Origin: Aradus depressus
Taxonomy: Eukaryota > Arthropoda > Insecta > Hemiptera > Aradidae
Direction of reading: 5' to 3'
Length of the DNA: 64,000 nt
Assembly: GCA_963662175.1 (NCBI GenBank)
Contig: OY759215.1
Location: 17,163,079 to 17,227,078, forward strand
In this document: one piece after another, positions 33,180 to 43,584 of the stretch
Layout of the letters: each line of letters starts with the position of its first letter
How positions within the stretch are numbered: the first letter of the stretch is position 1
Notes under the pieces: generated by a model
Databases searched by the model: none
What the model was told of the DNA's origin: nothing
The model's input: the letters and a program-made list of their open reading frames with translations, nothing else
Made by a program: the position numbers and the translations under genes

Positions 33180-33400
33180 CAGAAAATTCTAAATTTTGTC
33201 TACTCAGATTTAGTTACCTAGGAGCTTTTAACGAGCACCTGACATTGCACAGTCTTGGCACAGTCATCTAACGTTCCCTCCGAAGGACGGCGTGATCAAG
33301 GTTTTGTTATACCCCAGATAAAAACCTAAGGGCTCCAGCCAGGTTTGAACCCCCGATCTTGAGCACAGTAGGCTACCACGCTACCCCTGAGCTACCGGAT
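33180..33400 (-). mobile_element. tRNA-derived SINE, older copy
   Basis: Diverged copy directly beside the preceding SINE. It keeps 'aacgagcacctgacat', 'cgaaggacggcgtg', box B (aggtttgaaccccc) and box A (tgagctaccgg). The 3' part is missing. Confidence 0.75.
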
Positions 33401-33927
33401 GATGTGAGGCCTCAGATGGGGTCTCACCCCGTCAGCTGGCGGATCTATGGGGGGAGGTAATAGTGGTAATTAACCCCCTAAGACTACAAAATAAAAAATA
33501 AAGTTGTGTGATTATAAAAACATCAAAGAAAGCCTTTAGAAGTAGGAACTTTAGGGAGGTCTGTATTCACCCCCAGAGAATAAGGGGGGTGTTTTCAAGT
33601 GATTACTATTCCCCTTCCCCAGAGTTTTTCAAGGGGGTCACCCCCACTTCTCCCTCCAGGGTCCTTCACGGGACCCCCTCCCCCTCAAACGTTGGTCAAC
33701 CAATTACTCCCCCTCATGAAAGTTAGTCTAAATTCCCCTCTGGTGTGAAGTTCTTTATTTTTGCATGTTTATTTTTATGAAAATGGTTATAAGCAAATTG
33801 TGGATAAATGAAGTGAATAATGTGAATGAATGAAGAGAGAAAATTTGATATTCGCTCCAGAAATTATTATAGAAGTGTTAAAAACAATTTTAATGTTTTA
33901 TGCGGACGGACAGACGAATAAGTAAAT
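33401..33927. other. Intron 3 stretch with hAT-like edge
   Basis: 'cagctggcggatctatgggg' at 33431 resembles a hAT terminus; G/C-rich strand bias follows to about 33720. No partner terminus or protein is seen. Confidence 0.35.
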
Positions 33928-34066
33928 ACGCCAGTAGCTCAGAGCCTACTGAGCTCAAGATTGCGGATATCCCATATTGAGCACGCCATCCTGAGACGAA
34001 AGAGCACTCTGGTAGTAGGCGATCTGATCTCGGAGGTTAATGCCCGGGCATGAGCCACAATAACTA
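33928..34066 (+). mobile_element. tRNA-derived SINE, internally deleted
   Basis: The head (cgccagtagctcag ... gagctcaagatt) is joined directly to the 3' part (gagcactctggtagtaggcg ... gcccgggcatgagcc); the middle including the hairpin is deleted. Confidence 0.7.
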
Positions 34067-34436
34067 AGTAACTAGACGAATAGTACAATGCTAATTCGGA
34101 CTATCGAACCGTCATTTAAAGACTCTTCTATTCCGCCTAGAGGCGTGGATCTGAAGTTCGAATCTTCCTCATTAATAATGTCAGTCCGGTTATTGACGCA
34201 ACCCTTGATAGATACCAGCTGAAGGGATCGAACTTAGATTTCGTGCTGAGAATTCAACCTACCTTTTGAGATAAATATTTTATGGAGTTGAAATCTTATA
34301 TTGATTACATTGGTCTTGATGTCAATAAAATGTTTTACAGTTGCTCCTTAAAATAAGAAAAAAATATCCTCCTTAGATAATGAATGTTATGAACGTTTAA
34401 AATTAGTAAGGATAGGTCGTGATTTTACAACCTGTA

Positions 34437-34990
34437 ATAATAATAAGTTTATTTCCTTTAAACCAATACATGGTAATAGGATACGTCAAAAGAATTTATA
34501 CATTAAGATAGCATATAAATTAGATTTATAACTACTTGAGTCTAACACATCTATGATTAGTAGTAATAACAAAACTATTAAAAAAAGTAAAATGAAACTA
34601 ATAAAAACTGAACAAATAAATACTTAAAAATATATGAGTACATAAACAAAATTAATACAATATGTTTATAATAAGTAGGCGTAGACACATTTTTCAATTT
34701 AATAACAATTAAGATAACTATTTTCAAAGAAAAACTCTTCGGAAGAGTTTTTACCCCAACGATGTTTCGGGACGTTCTTACGTCCCAATGTGGCGAGATA
34801 TAGAAAAGAAAGAAAACAATGTAACTATAACAATATATAAAAAATAATATATATATAGATTAATCAATTATAAATGAATGTATAAAAAAGTCTAAATAAA
34901 TAAAAATTTATTAATGAATCAATAAATCAATAACGTATATATAATGAAAGCTTTGTATCAAATAATGTTTTTGGATATGAAACACGAATA
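34437..34990 (-). mobile_element. Penelope-like repeat, hammerhead core deleted
   Basis: Close copy of 16225-16745, from (TAA)n and 'accaatacatggtaatagga' to 'aataatgtttttggatatga'. On the minus strand stem II GGGACG/CGUCCC is perfect and GAAAC follows, but the CUGAUGA between two GGGAC repeats is gone. Confidence 0.75.
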
Positions 34991-35039
34991 TTTATTGTGA
35001 ATATATAATTCTTTTTAATCCATTCAAAAGAATAAAAAT

Positions 35040-35290
35040 CTGATTTCTTGAAGGATTTGTTACTTGACAACTTCAAAAACTGCCGTTGTAATGAATGTAT
35101 TGGCATGCAATTTTATATGTTAATCCTAATGTTAAACCTCATATCAATATTCTGTCGAATCGACAAGTGGGGTGGATTAGGGGCAGGGGCTTCAAACAGG
35201 AACTCCAATAACTGCCGTTTTAATGAATGTATTGGCATGACATTGAGGATGACGATTAAGAAGTCCAGGGATTCAAGAATAAGACACCAT
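35040..35290. repeat. Dispersed satellite-like family (about 125-140 bp unit), two units
   Basis: Contains 'aactgccgttgtaatgaatg' and 'taactgccgttttaatgaat' about 140 bp apart, each followed by 'gtattggcatg'. The same unit recurs, often tandemly and in both orientations, at 32380-32580, 36885-37160, 37420-37540, 48820-49060, 50380-50640, 50900-51240, 59930-60215, 60400-60500 and 60960-61230. Confidence 0.7.
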
Positions 35291-35872
35291 TTTCAATATA
35301 ATCGATAGATTGGTTTCAGTGAGAAAGCGAAAACGTAGTTAATAATCGGGCTGGGGACGTACGTTGCCGGTGATTTGACTACGATTTTTTTTTATTTTCG
35401 CTCAATTTGTTATATACGAAGCACCTATGGTAAAATGTCTGTCAGAATGTTTCATCCAAATGTTTGTGGGGAATAATAGTAAACCGGAAAAATGGAAAGG
35501 CAACTCGGCGTTCATGAAGTTTTAGAGGAGAGGGGGGAGCTTTAGAATTTTTTTTACAGTAATGCCATGACTAGTTCAAAAATATTGTACGCTAAGTTGA
35601 CCAACGATTTAAATAGGGTGGGAAAACTCATCAAAAAATTGAATTCGGCATGATGGTGTTTTAAAGGTCTTGAAAAGGAAAGTATAAAAATATAGAAAAT
35701 AAAAAGAAACATTGTCTAACAAGATTTAGATGATGACTCACTCAATAGACAAAACATTGTTATATTTTTTATTTTTCTGGTACAGTTAAAATTGTGCAAT
35801 GAAAAATAAGTAGTCATCTGGAAACCCAAACTTTTGAAGGGCCTGGGATATGAAATAAGTAGGTACTTAAGG

Positions 35873-36178
35873 GCGCCGGTAACTCAGTGGAGTGCGTGCT
35901 TGTCTTCTGAGCTCAAGGTCGTGGGTTGGAAACCGGGCTGAGGCCATTAGTTTATATTCTCTGGGAGGTAAAATAAACGAGCACGCCGTCCTTCGGATGG
36001 AACTTTAAGAGATCGTTTCAAGCCTGTATGATGTCAGATACTCGTTAAAGTCCCCTCGCCTAAGTGAATAAGCATTTAGAGTAGCCGAAATTTAGGACTC
36101 ACATAGTAGAATCGGGTTCATGTCCACCAGAGTGACAATAGAGAGCTCTGGTAGTAGGCGATATGAGCTCGTAGTAAT
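35873..36178 (+). mobile_element. tRNA-derived SINE
   Basis: Forward copy with head (gggcgccggtaactcagtgg ... box B changed to gtgggttggaaacc), hairpin and body to 'gtaggcgatatgagctcgta'. The 3' tail is missing. It lies about 150 bp upstream of choline transporter exon 4. Confidence 0.85.
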
Positions 36179-36330
36179 ATTTCGTCTGGTGATTTATAAA
36201 GTGAATATATGACACCCCGAATTGAAAGCCGAAATCTTCAGCTTAAAGTCGGAGAGGCCGCCTCAAAAGCCAACAAATCTTTTAACATTGCTTATGTTCG
36301 CCTATTAATCCCAAATGTTGCTGTTTTCAG

Positions 36331-36479
36331 GAGCCACACTAAGTGTTATCATCGATATGGACCATAGGACCTCAGTTATCTTCAGTTCCTGTATTGCCGT
36401 TTTCTACACCCTCTTCGGGGGCCTCTACAGTGTCGCCTATACAGATGTTATACAACTTTTCTGTATTTTCATTGGCTTG
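36331..36479 (+). CDS. ChT: High-affinity choline transporter, coding exon 4
   Basis: 149 nt with acceptor (ttgctgttttcag) ending at 36330 and donor g|gttag at 36480. It enters in phase 1 and leaves in phase 0. It encodes residues 144-193: [20 protein letters not shown], then [20 protein letters not shown] and LFCIFIGL, two transmembrane segments joined by the conserved [10 protein letters not shown] motif of SLC5 proteins. The donor GTTAGT is weaker than the GTAAG donors of exons 2 and 5. Confidence 0.95.
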
Positions 36480-36884
36480 GTTAGTATTAGTGCTTTTAAT
36501 TCCAAATTACATATAATACTCTATTTTCTAAGATGATTTCTGTATAATTATATTACAGAATGTAAGTTTTTCTCAAAAATGAAAGGTCTCACGTTGCTTA
36601 CGTTAAACATAGATTTGCGAAGTTCGCTGGATCTATTTTGAAAACTTAATTTTGTCGATCGCTCGAACCCCTTTTCATTGTTCTCGGCATATACACGCAG
36701 ATATATTTTGACTCTTGTTTCTTACACAGAGTTAGCAATCATCATCCTAATTGGTTGGTTTTTAAGCTATGCGTGCAGCAGTTTGTTTTTTGGACGTGTG
36801 AGCAAGCATAGTTCATCGTCACCTTTTATTATTAGTAATGAGGAGGCGACTCATGTTTTGTGCGACTTTGAACACGATAACTTC

Positions 36885-37160
36885 CGATAGAATAAATATA
36901 TCCACATGAAATTTTATGTGTGTATCCAGAACCCTCTACCGATTTTCAGGTAAATTGGCCGAAAAAAGGGGGATCAGAGGGAGGCTCAACACGAAAATCG
37001 CAATAACTGCCGACGTAATGAATGTTTCGATATGAAATAATATATTTAAATTAAAAACCCCATTTGGACGACACCTTTTAGTTTTCCGCGAAATTGACAG
37101 AAAGGAAGGGGTACTCAAATACATTAATAACTGCCAATGTAATGAATGTATTGACACAAT
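36885..37160. repeat. Dispersed satellite-like family, tandem units
   Basis: Two units of about 126 bp, each ending in a variant of 'aataactgccgatgtaatga', with G/A-rich 'gaaaggaaggggtactcaaa' stretches. See 35040. It lies in intron 4 of the choline transporter. Confidence 0.7.
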
Positions 37161-37194
37161 ATTTTTGTGAGGATTCAGAAGCCACTATGTAATG

Positions 37195-37350
37195 GGGAAT
37201 TAGCTACGTGGTCATAGTGCCTACTGCAGGAGCGCTCTTTTTGTTTTTGTTTACATTTACACAGCCCGACTCTACGTGAGATGTCATACATTTTGTCTAG
37301 TTAGGTAGGGTAGGGGGGCCTTTAACGAGTACCTACCTGATATCGCATGG
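37195..37350 (-). mobile_element. tRNA-derived SINE fragment
   Basis: Diverged 3' part in reverse orientation ('ctacgtggtcatagtgccta', 'gagcgctctt', 'agcccgactctacgtgag', 'ggcctttaacgagtacct'). Head absent. Confidence 0.6.
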
Positions 37351-37814
37351 GACCCCTCTTAAGCCTCTCGATCCAATCTCTTCTTCCCTTTGGCCGTTGT
37401 CGTTAAAATTATTAGGTGTCGTTCATTTGGGATTTTGAATTTAAATGTAATATTCATTACATCTGCAGTTATTAGAGTTTTTGTGTTCAGCCCCCTCTAA
37501 TCCCCTCTTCCCTTTGAACAATTCGGAAATATCCTCGTGAAAAATACACTTTTTGAAAGTATTATAAAAAAATATTTATCACAGAAGTAGGTATAATTAA
37601 AAACTGTATCTTCTGTATTTATTAAAATTATTATTTGTGTACTCATTTATTTTCTAGTATTTGTTTATTCATTTTTCATTTACTATTTTTTTAAATAGGT
37701 ACATATTATCGTTATTATAACTATTGATGTTTCTAATTTATAAACTATCTTGATGTGTACATTTTTATGATGTAGAATGTTAACGGAAATAAATATTATT
37801 ATTATCATTATTAT

Positions 37815-38092
37815 ATCCTAACCCTCCCGACGGAGATGCACTTAGCTATTGCAATGTCATATAGGTTGCTATGATTCTGTGTTGCTATAATCCTGTGTTA
37901 CTATAATCCTGCGTTACTATGATCCAGTGTTGCTATAATCCTGTGTTACTATAATCCTGTGTTGCAGTGGATATTATTATTATATCCTCACCCTCTCGAC
38001 GGAGATGCACTTAGCTGTTGCAATGTCTAATGTGTTGCTATGATCTTGTTGTGTTGCAATGTCTAATGTGTTGCTATGATTCTGTGTTGTAG
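37815..38092 (+). repeat. ChT: Tandem duplication spanning the exon 5 splice acceptor
   Basis: A block starting 'gacggagatgcacttagct' occurs at 37837 and again at 37999. Each copy is followed by a minisatellite of about 15 bp (gtgttgctatgatcct-like). Each ends in an acceptor-like site: 'tgtgttgcag|tggat' at 37968 and the real 'tgtgttgtag|tggatg' at 38092. The upstream copy has the stronger CAG but leads to an in-frame stop after about 21 codons. Confidence 0.75.
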
Positions 38093-38242
38093 TGGATGTG
38101 CGTGCCCTTCGCCTGGGCCAACGAGCACGTAAAGCCCCTCTCCAGCCAGGATGTGGACTGGATAGGTAGTGTGGACCCATCAGAGTACGGCTTCTATCTC
38201 GACTATGGCCTTCTTCTCATCCTTGGTGGCATCCCATGGCAG
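38093..38242 (+). CDS. ChT: High-affinity choline transporter, coding exon 5
   Basis: 150 nt with acceptor (tctgtgttgtag) ending at 38092 and donor g|gtaag at 38243; phase 0 in and out. It encodes residues 194-243: WMCVPFAWANEHV, an extracellular loop with DVDWIGSVDPSEY, and YGLLLILGGIPWQ, a transmembrane segment ending in the conserved GGIPWQ. The sequence is colinear with insect ChT. A duplicated acceptor lies 124 nt upstream. Intron 5 after it is 9.9 kb because of two LTR retrotransposons. Confidence 0.95.
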
Positions 38243-38614
38243 GTAAGACTCTCACTCATTAAATCCTTCATTTATTGTCATTTTCATTTTCCTTTTTAGG
38301 TCATCCGTTGGTCGAAGATGAACCTTGCATGAACCTTGTGATATCTTAAATATATGTGAAGTTCACCTTGTGAACCTCTTCAGCTAAATCTTTGCTCTAG
38401 CAACAAGCATGATTAAATGTTTTTTATTCTTATTTTTGAATATTTAAAATCAGTATAAGGACAAAAAAAAAGATACGTAATTATAGCGATAACAAAATAA
38501 ATGAACAATGTACAAAATAATATATAAAATAGATGTTTGCTAGCGACTGTAGAATTCAAAATTCTGGGGGTAAAGTCTGGGGGAGGGTCAGTCAATTTAA
38601 TATATAAAATGTTT

Positions 38615-39154
38615 TGATACCAACTCTCTTCCCGTGACATTCTCGCACGTGCCGAGAACCAGTATAAAAACTTCCCCAATTTAATATGATTGGCCCGTGA
38701 TGGTAGTTCACCTTTAAGCTACTAGGTGGAACTACCATCACGCCACTGTCCCCAAACCTTTTAGGCCCCTGGCGAGCGCCGGTGCGGTCCGGGGCTGTTG
38801 AGCGGTTGGGAATCCGTGCTAGAGGGCCCCTAGGGTCAGCTGATGCCTGACCCTACCCCTAATCGGCTCCCGCTTCCTCAGCAGCTCTGGATTAAGGGGC
38901 CGCTAGTCGGAACTTTTGATACCATTGGTCCAACTAGTGTGCCCCGCCCGGCTCGCTCGGGGTTCGACATATATCCAAGAAAATCAGAAGCAGAGTGCAG
39001 AGGACAACGCCAGTTGAAGTAAACCAGTCTCCTATCTATCCTATCCAGCTGTGAAGCCAAGGGTCATCTCAACATCCCCCCACACCTTCCGGGGTATTTT
39101 TGGGCGGCCGGCTCTGCTGGCCAATACATCACTCTACATCCCCCTCCGACATCA
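38615..39154 (+). repeat. 5' LTR of the GTTT-flanked LTR element
   Basis: 540 bp, TGATACCAAC ... CCGACATCA. A TATA-like 'agtataaaaact' at 38661 lies at a promoter-like position. GC-rich centre. Identical to the 3' LTR except at 38844. Confidence 0.95.
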
Positions 39155-39157
39155 TTT

Positions 39158-39175
39158 TGGCGCCCAACGTGGGGC
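39158..39175 (+). promoter_or_regulatory. tRNA-Lys primer-binding site
   Basis: TGGCGCCCAACGTGGGGC, three nt after the 5' LTR, complements the last 18 nt (with CCA) of an insect-type tRNA-Lys(CTT). The match is from memory of that tRNA. Confidence 0.85.
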
Positions 39176-39205
39176 CCGGAACAGAGTGATCACCCGGCAC
39201 TGGAT

Positions 39206-40576
39206 ATGACTAGACGGACACCCCGAGCTTCCCACAGCCACGAAGGCAGTCCCAACTCTGCTGCGGGACCGACTACTGCACAGGCCGCACTGGCCCTTCC
39301 CTGTCCATGTGGGGAGTACGGCTTTAAACATCCGTACCTTCTTCACCAGGCTGTTGATTCGTCAGCTCAGGCCACCGCTACAATCGTGGCAAGCACAGTG
39401 AAGGCTTTGAAGACCCCAGAAAAACTCCCTCCAACATTCGCTGGGGATCCCGTGGAGGAGACAGAAACGTTTCTCAGAGAAGCCCGAGACTATTTGGAAC
39501 GAATGGACGAGGCTACATCCGAGTGGACCCGGCGGACTATCACCATGCTCCGAGGACCTGCGGCCGAGTGGGCTCGTCAGTTCGCATTCGAACCGCCCGA
39601 GTTTTCAATATTCTCCGAACAGTTCAAGGCCACGTTTGATGACGATTGTCGACGAGGAGAACTACTCTACATCGTGCAACAACGAACAATGAGACCCGAG
39701 GAAACAGTGGCCGAGTTTTTGGAGGATGTCCGACCTATACGTAGACTCCTTCGATCTATCCCAGAAGCATTCATCGTTGGTGTAATAACTCCTCAGCTGA
39801 CCCCGGAGCTCCGCGAGAAGGCTAGAAAAGTCAATGCACGGAGTTTCGCCGAGCTACTCACTCTGGACGGAAGGAACCCTCGACTTCTCCCAACTGTAAG
39901 TGTGACCAGGAGACGACAGCCCGAACAAAGATGTATGGACCCCATGAAGTCGGAGCAGTCCAGAATAGATCTGAACGGACAGAAGCGATGTTGGTATTGT
40001 CCCGGATACCACCGAAATAAGGACTGCCCCGATCGACCAGACCGCCCGACGAGGACCCCGCAATCAAAAGGCCAAAAAGCGGTTCTGTTCAACCTCCGAA
40101 CACGGAACAACGCCGTCATTGGCTTCAACCCTAGCCAGGTCTTGTTCGGCCATCGTCTCCAGAGACCAGGCGGATGGCGGTTTCAGCGGCCAAAGGGGAC
40201 CACGATCCAGAAGGTGGGGCGGTGTAACCAGGCCGGTTACCTGAATAGCAGGAGAGCGAAGGTGTTTTCCAAGAGGAGTGCCCGCAAGGTAGGCGACCGA
40301 GTCCTAGTGAAAAATATGGCCCAAGGGAGGACTTTCCAACCCAAATGGCTGGGACCCTACGTCGTAACGGAGGACCTCGGTAGCGGCGTTTTCAACGTTC
40401 GGTATGGGGAAGTGGAGTTGAAGGTTCACTCGTCGCTACTAAAACCCGCCGCCGACTGGAGACCCACTGAGACCGAACCTGATCCTGACTTCCGGCCCAG
40501 AGGGAATCCTCGTGCCGTGGGACGACGCCGGCGGAACCTGCGGGGTCATTTCCAGCCAGGTGAGCAGCCACCGTGA
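39206..40576 (+). CDS. Gag-integrase tail fusion protein of LTR element
   Basis: 456 residues, intact. About residues 70-225 are a retrotransposon Gag domain (PPTFAGDPVEETETFLREAR ... ATFDDDCRRG ... TPELREKARKV). A zinc knuckle C-x2-C-x3-H-x4-C (CWYCPGYHRNKDC) lies at about 262-274; its spacing is one residue shorter than the usual C-x2-C-x4-H-x4-C. From about residue 295 the sequence is integrase C-terminus: GFNPSQVLFGHRLQRP, a basic stretch, VGDRVLVKN, and the GPY/F module (KWLGPYVVTEDLGSGVFNVR), then an Arg-rich end. The fusion is in frame through the internal deletion of more than 2 kb expected for pol. It may be packaged or bind DNA, but cannot reverse transcribe or integrate alone. Confidence 0.9.
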   Translation: MTRRTPRASHSHEGSPNSAAGPTTAQAALALPCPCGEYGFKHPYLLHQAVDSSAQATATIVASTVKALKTPEKLPPTFAGDPVEETETFLREARDYLERMDEATSEWTRRTITMLRGPAAEWARQFAFEPPEFSIFSEQFKATFDDDCRRGELLYIVQQRTMRPEETVAEFLEDVRPIRRLLRSIPEAFIVGVITPQLTPELREKARKVNARSFAELLTLDGRNPRLLPTVSVTRRRQPEQRCMDPMKSEQSRIDLNGQKRCWYCPGYHRNKDCPDRPDRPTRTPQSKGQKAVLFNLRTRNNAVIGFNPSQVLFGHRLQRPGGWRFQRPKGTTIQKVGRCNQAGYLNSRRAKVFSKRSARKVGDRVLVKNMAQGRTFQPKWLGPYVVTEDLGSGVFNVRYGEVELKVHSSLLKPAADWRPTETEPDPDFRPRGNPRAVGRRRRNLRGHFQPGEQPP

Positions 40577-40752
40577 ACCATGCCGACTGACCGGACGGAC
40601 ATCTTTACCTTGTTTTGTTTTGTGTTGTGTTTGTGTTTATTCTTGTTTATATTATTGTGTTCCAATTGTTATCTTTAATAAATGAGGTGCTTCGTCCTCC
40701 CGTACCTGCTCCTGCCGGCCGTGCGAGAATAGTCAACCGGGGTGGGGGAAAT

Positions 40753-41292
40753 TGATACCAACTCTCTTCCCGTGACATTCTCGCACGTGCCGAGAACCAG
40801 TATAAAAACTTCCCCAATTTAATATGATTGGCCCGTGATGGTAGTTCACCTTTAAGCTACTAGGTGGAACTACCATCACGCCACTGTCCCCAAACCTTTT
40901 AGGCCCCTGGCGAGCGCCGGTGCGGTCCGGGGCTGTTGAGCGGTTGGGAATCCGTGCTAGAGGGCCCCTAGGGTCAGCTGACGCCTGACCCTACCCCTAA
41001 TCGGCTCCCGCTTCCTCAGCAGCTCTGGATTAAGGGGCCGCTAGTCGGAACTTTTGATACCATTGGTCCAACTAGTGTGCCCCGCCCGGCTCGCTCGGGG
41101 TTCGACATATATCCAAGAAAATCAGAAGCAGAGTGCAGAGGACAACGCCAGTTGAAGTAAACCAGTCTCCTATCTATCCTATCCAGCTGTGAAGCCAAGG
41201 GTCATCTCAACATCCCCCCACACCTTCCGGGGTATTTTTGGGCGGCCGGCTCTGCTGGCCAATACATCACTCTACATCCCCCTCCGACATCA
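40753..41292 (+). repeat. 3' LTR of the GTTT-flanked LTR element
   Basis: 540 bp, same ends as the 5' LTR. The last 9 nt before the target duplication are CCGACATCA. Confidence 0.95.
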
Positions 41293-41296
41293 GTTT

Positions 41297-41305
41297 ACAT
41301 ATATA

Positions 41306-41336
<31 letters not shown>
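41297..41336. repeat. (AT)n microsatellite split by LTR element
   Basis: An AT repeat here continues at 45331-45351 after the second LTR element, which inserted into it. Confidence 0.85.
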
Positions 41337-41338
<2 letters not shown>

Positions 41339-42187
41339 AAGTGACCTTTGCTTGGGGGCTTTAAACTTTTATTAATTACTATGAAAATGATTTTACTTTT
41401 GGGGTTAACATGCGTACTCAGAAGGTGAACTAGGCTGTAGAGAATTTAGAGAACAATTTATAAGACAACATACATTTATTAACACAATTATTGACATATA
41501 TTAGTGAGGCGTCCCTCCATAATCGCACATCTGGAATAAAATATCTATCAAACATGAAATAAATTATATAGACTTAAATGTTCTGGTAACTCCCGCAACA
41601 TGAAGGTGTCTATTGATGATCATCCAGCCATTCGTCTCGATGTCGGAGAAATGTAAAATAAATGATTCCGTTACCTTGTAAGTCTTCTTTTTCTAACCAC
41701 ACTCAAGCCTGTGGCCTCTCCTCCAGAATTCACGACGATTGAGGAACTTCCAGTCCTTTTGAAGTAGGCAGCAGGGATGATTTCCCTCTAGCAGCAAAAT
41801 TAGAGTCTTCGGTCTCCTACGTCCGGTCAAACAGGAGTCTCCTTCTTCCCACAGCTCAGCCAGGAATGTCTTCTCCCTCAATAGCTCAACTCTGACTCCT
41901 TTCTCGTAGCTGAACGAGGACCGACTAACTCCTCTGATAGCTGACTGAAGACTGTCTACCTCCTCTGACACATCAGCCACGACTCTCTGTCTGTCTGCCC
42001 CGACAGCTCATCTAGGACCGACTACCTCCTCTGACACTTCAACTACGACTCTCCTTCATACCGCACTTCAGCGAGGAATCCTCCAATTTCCATCCCCTCC
42101 ACTTCATGTATCTTCCACTAGTGCGCTTCTCGTGGTCGCTCTCATAACTATAATTAACAATCGGTCTGTGATATGCGATATATCACA
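41337..42187 (-). repeat. 3' LTR (element sense) of the minus-strand LTR element
   Basis: 851 bp, identical by eye to 44480-45330. A 95-residue frame in it is present in both LTRs and is not recognised. Confidence 0.92.
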
Positions 42188-42243
42188 ATTGCCTCCCTTT
42201 GGTTAAAAAAATTGCGGAGATACATTAGTTAAGGTAGCGACGT

Positions 42244-42277
<34 letters not shown>

Positions 42278-43584
42278 TTGGCTCTAACTTTACTCACTTC
42301 TGAACACTTCTTATACTACACTGTACAATTTTATACTATATTACAATTTTTTACAATATATAACGATGGATTTAAAAATGGCTTGAATGTCTGTCTCGTA
42401 CTTTTTCAACTTCGTCCTGTCTGTCTGTCTGTCTCATATTTTATCAGCTATGTACTGTCGGCTTCTTTAATTAATTATTACTTTAAATTATTTATTCTTT
42501 ATATTCTCCTTAAATTCTTTATTATTTATTCTTCAAATTCTCTATTATTCATCGATACATGTGCCTTGGTAATAAAATTCCTTTTTTTTTTTTTTAACTA
42601 TCAATCTTCATTTTCCTGCTATCATATCTCATTCCAAATACCCCACTTAGGTATCAATTATTAACGACGATCGACGAAGAATGCTTCCACAGCATTAAAA
42701 TACTAATAACGACGAAATATGCTCTCAACGCATCTATATCCACAATTACTATCACAATTATCGACGAAGAATGTCTTTCCTGACATCGTAGATTGGCCCT
42801 ATTTCGGCTCACAAAATTCTTCATAAACTTTCATATCATTATTTATCGTCTAATATCCTTCTCTGTTTAATAATTACCAATACCATTCTTTCTTTACTTC
42901 GCACCATATTTAATCATCAAGGCAACCAAGAGTAACAATGTTAATAAAATTTTCCTTATTTATCTATCAATATTTAATCAGCCGACAGTCAAAAGAATTA
43001 AAAATATTCTATCTGTTGAGTTATCTTCCCAGAGTGGAAGCCGCTATCCTAACAATGTCCCTAACTTAATTTAATTTCTACGTATCTACTAATGTTCTGT
43101 CCTGTATCGTCATGTTGAAACCTGCAAGCCGCTATCATAATACTCTTTTAAAATTAATTTGATTTTTATTTATCTCCAAATGCTCTGTCCTGTCTGTTCA
43201 TGTTGAGACTTGAAGCCGCTATCTTAATACCTCCAAATGTTCTGTCCTGTCTAGTATTGTTGTGTTTAGATCTGAAGCCCGCCGTTATAACAATGCGTCG
43301 AAGTTAATTTAATTCTTACTTATCTACAAATGTTGAACAATCCTGTCCTGTCAGGTTTAGACCTGAAGCCCGCCCAAATGAATAACTAACAAAAAAATAT
43401 TAACACAAAACGAAACGAAAAATATATGAACGCTAAACTATATAATACTTATTTACAATTTTTATTTACAAACATGCCCAGTATGGATATTTTCCTGAAT
43501 TCCGAAAAATACCCAATTGCACTCAACTAGCCGGGGGTTCGTGGGACCCCAAGAATCCTGGTCAATTCCGTCTGCGGCGTTGAT
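42188..43584 (-). other. Structured, repeat-rich 3' untranslated region of LTR element
   Basis: Between the ORF and the purine tract. It holds about five diverged units sharing TCTGTCCTGTC and GAAGCCGCTATC (plus-strand sense, 43030-43380), three short stem-loops in a row (about 42680-42790), and a T tract (about 31 nt, plus strand) at 42248-42274. A 128-residue plus-strand frame here is AT-rich antisense sequence, not a gene. Confidence 0.7.

Larger units (their letters stand above)
38615..41292 (+). mobile_element. Young non-autonomous Ty3/gypsy-like LTR retrotransposon
   Basis: The element is 2,678 bp. Two 540-bp LTRs (38615-39154, 40753-41292) begin TG and end CA. By eye they differ at one base (38844 T, 40982 C). 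A 4-bp target duplication GTTT (38611-38614, 41293-41296) flanks it. The primer-binding site TGGCGCCCAACGTGGGGC (39158-39175) matches the 3' end of insect tRNA-Lys(CTT). A purine tract (ggggtgggggaaat) ends at 40752. The only ORF (39206-40576) joins Gag to the integrase tail, so protease, RT, RNase H and the integrase core are missing. It needs a helper element to move. It lies in intron 5 of the choline transporter in the same orientation. Confidence 0.95.

Noticed and set aside
42278..42664. 128-residue plus-strand reading frame
   Set aside because: It lies antisense in the 3' UTR of the minus-strand LTR element and is low-complexity (Phe/Tyr/Leu from T-rich sequence).
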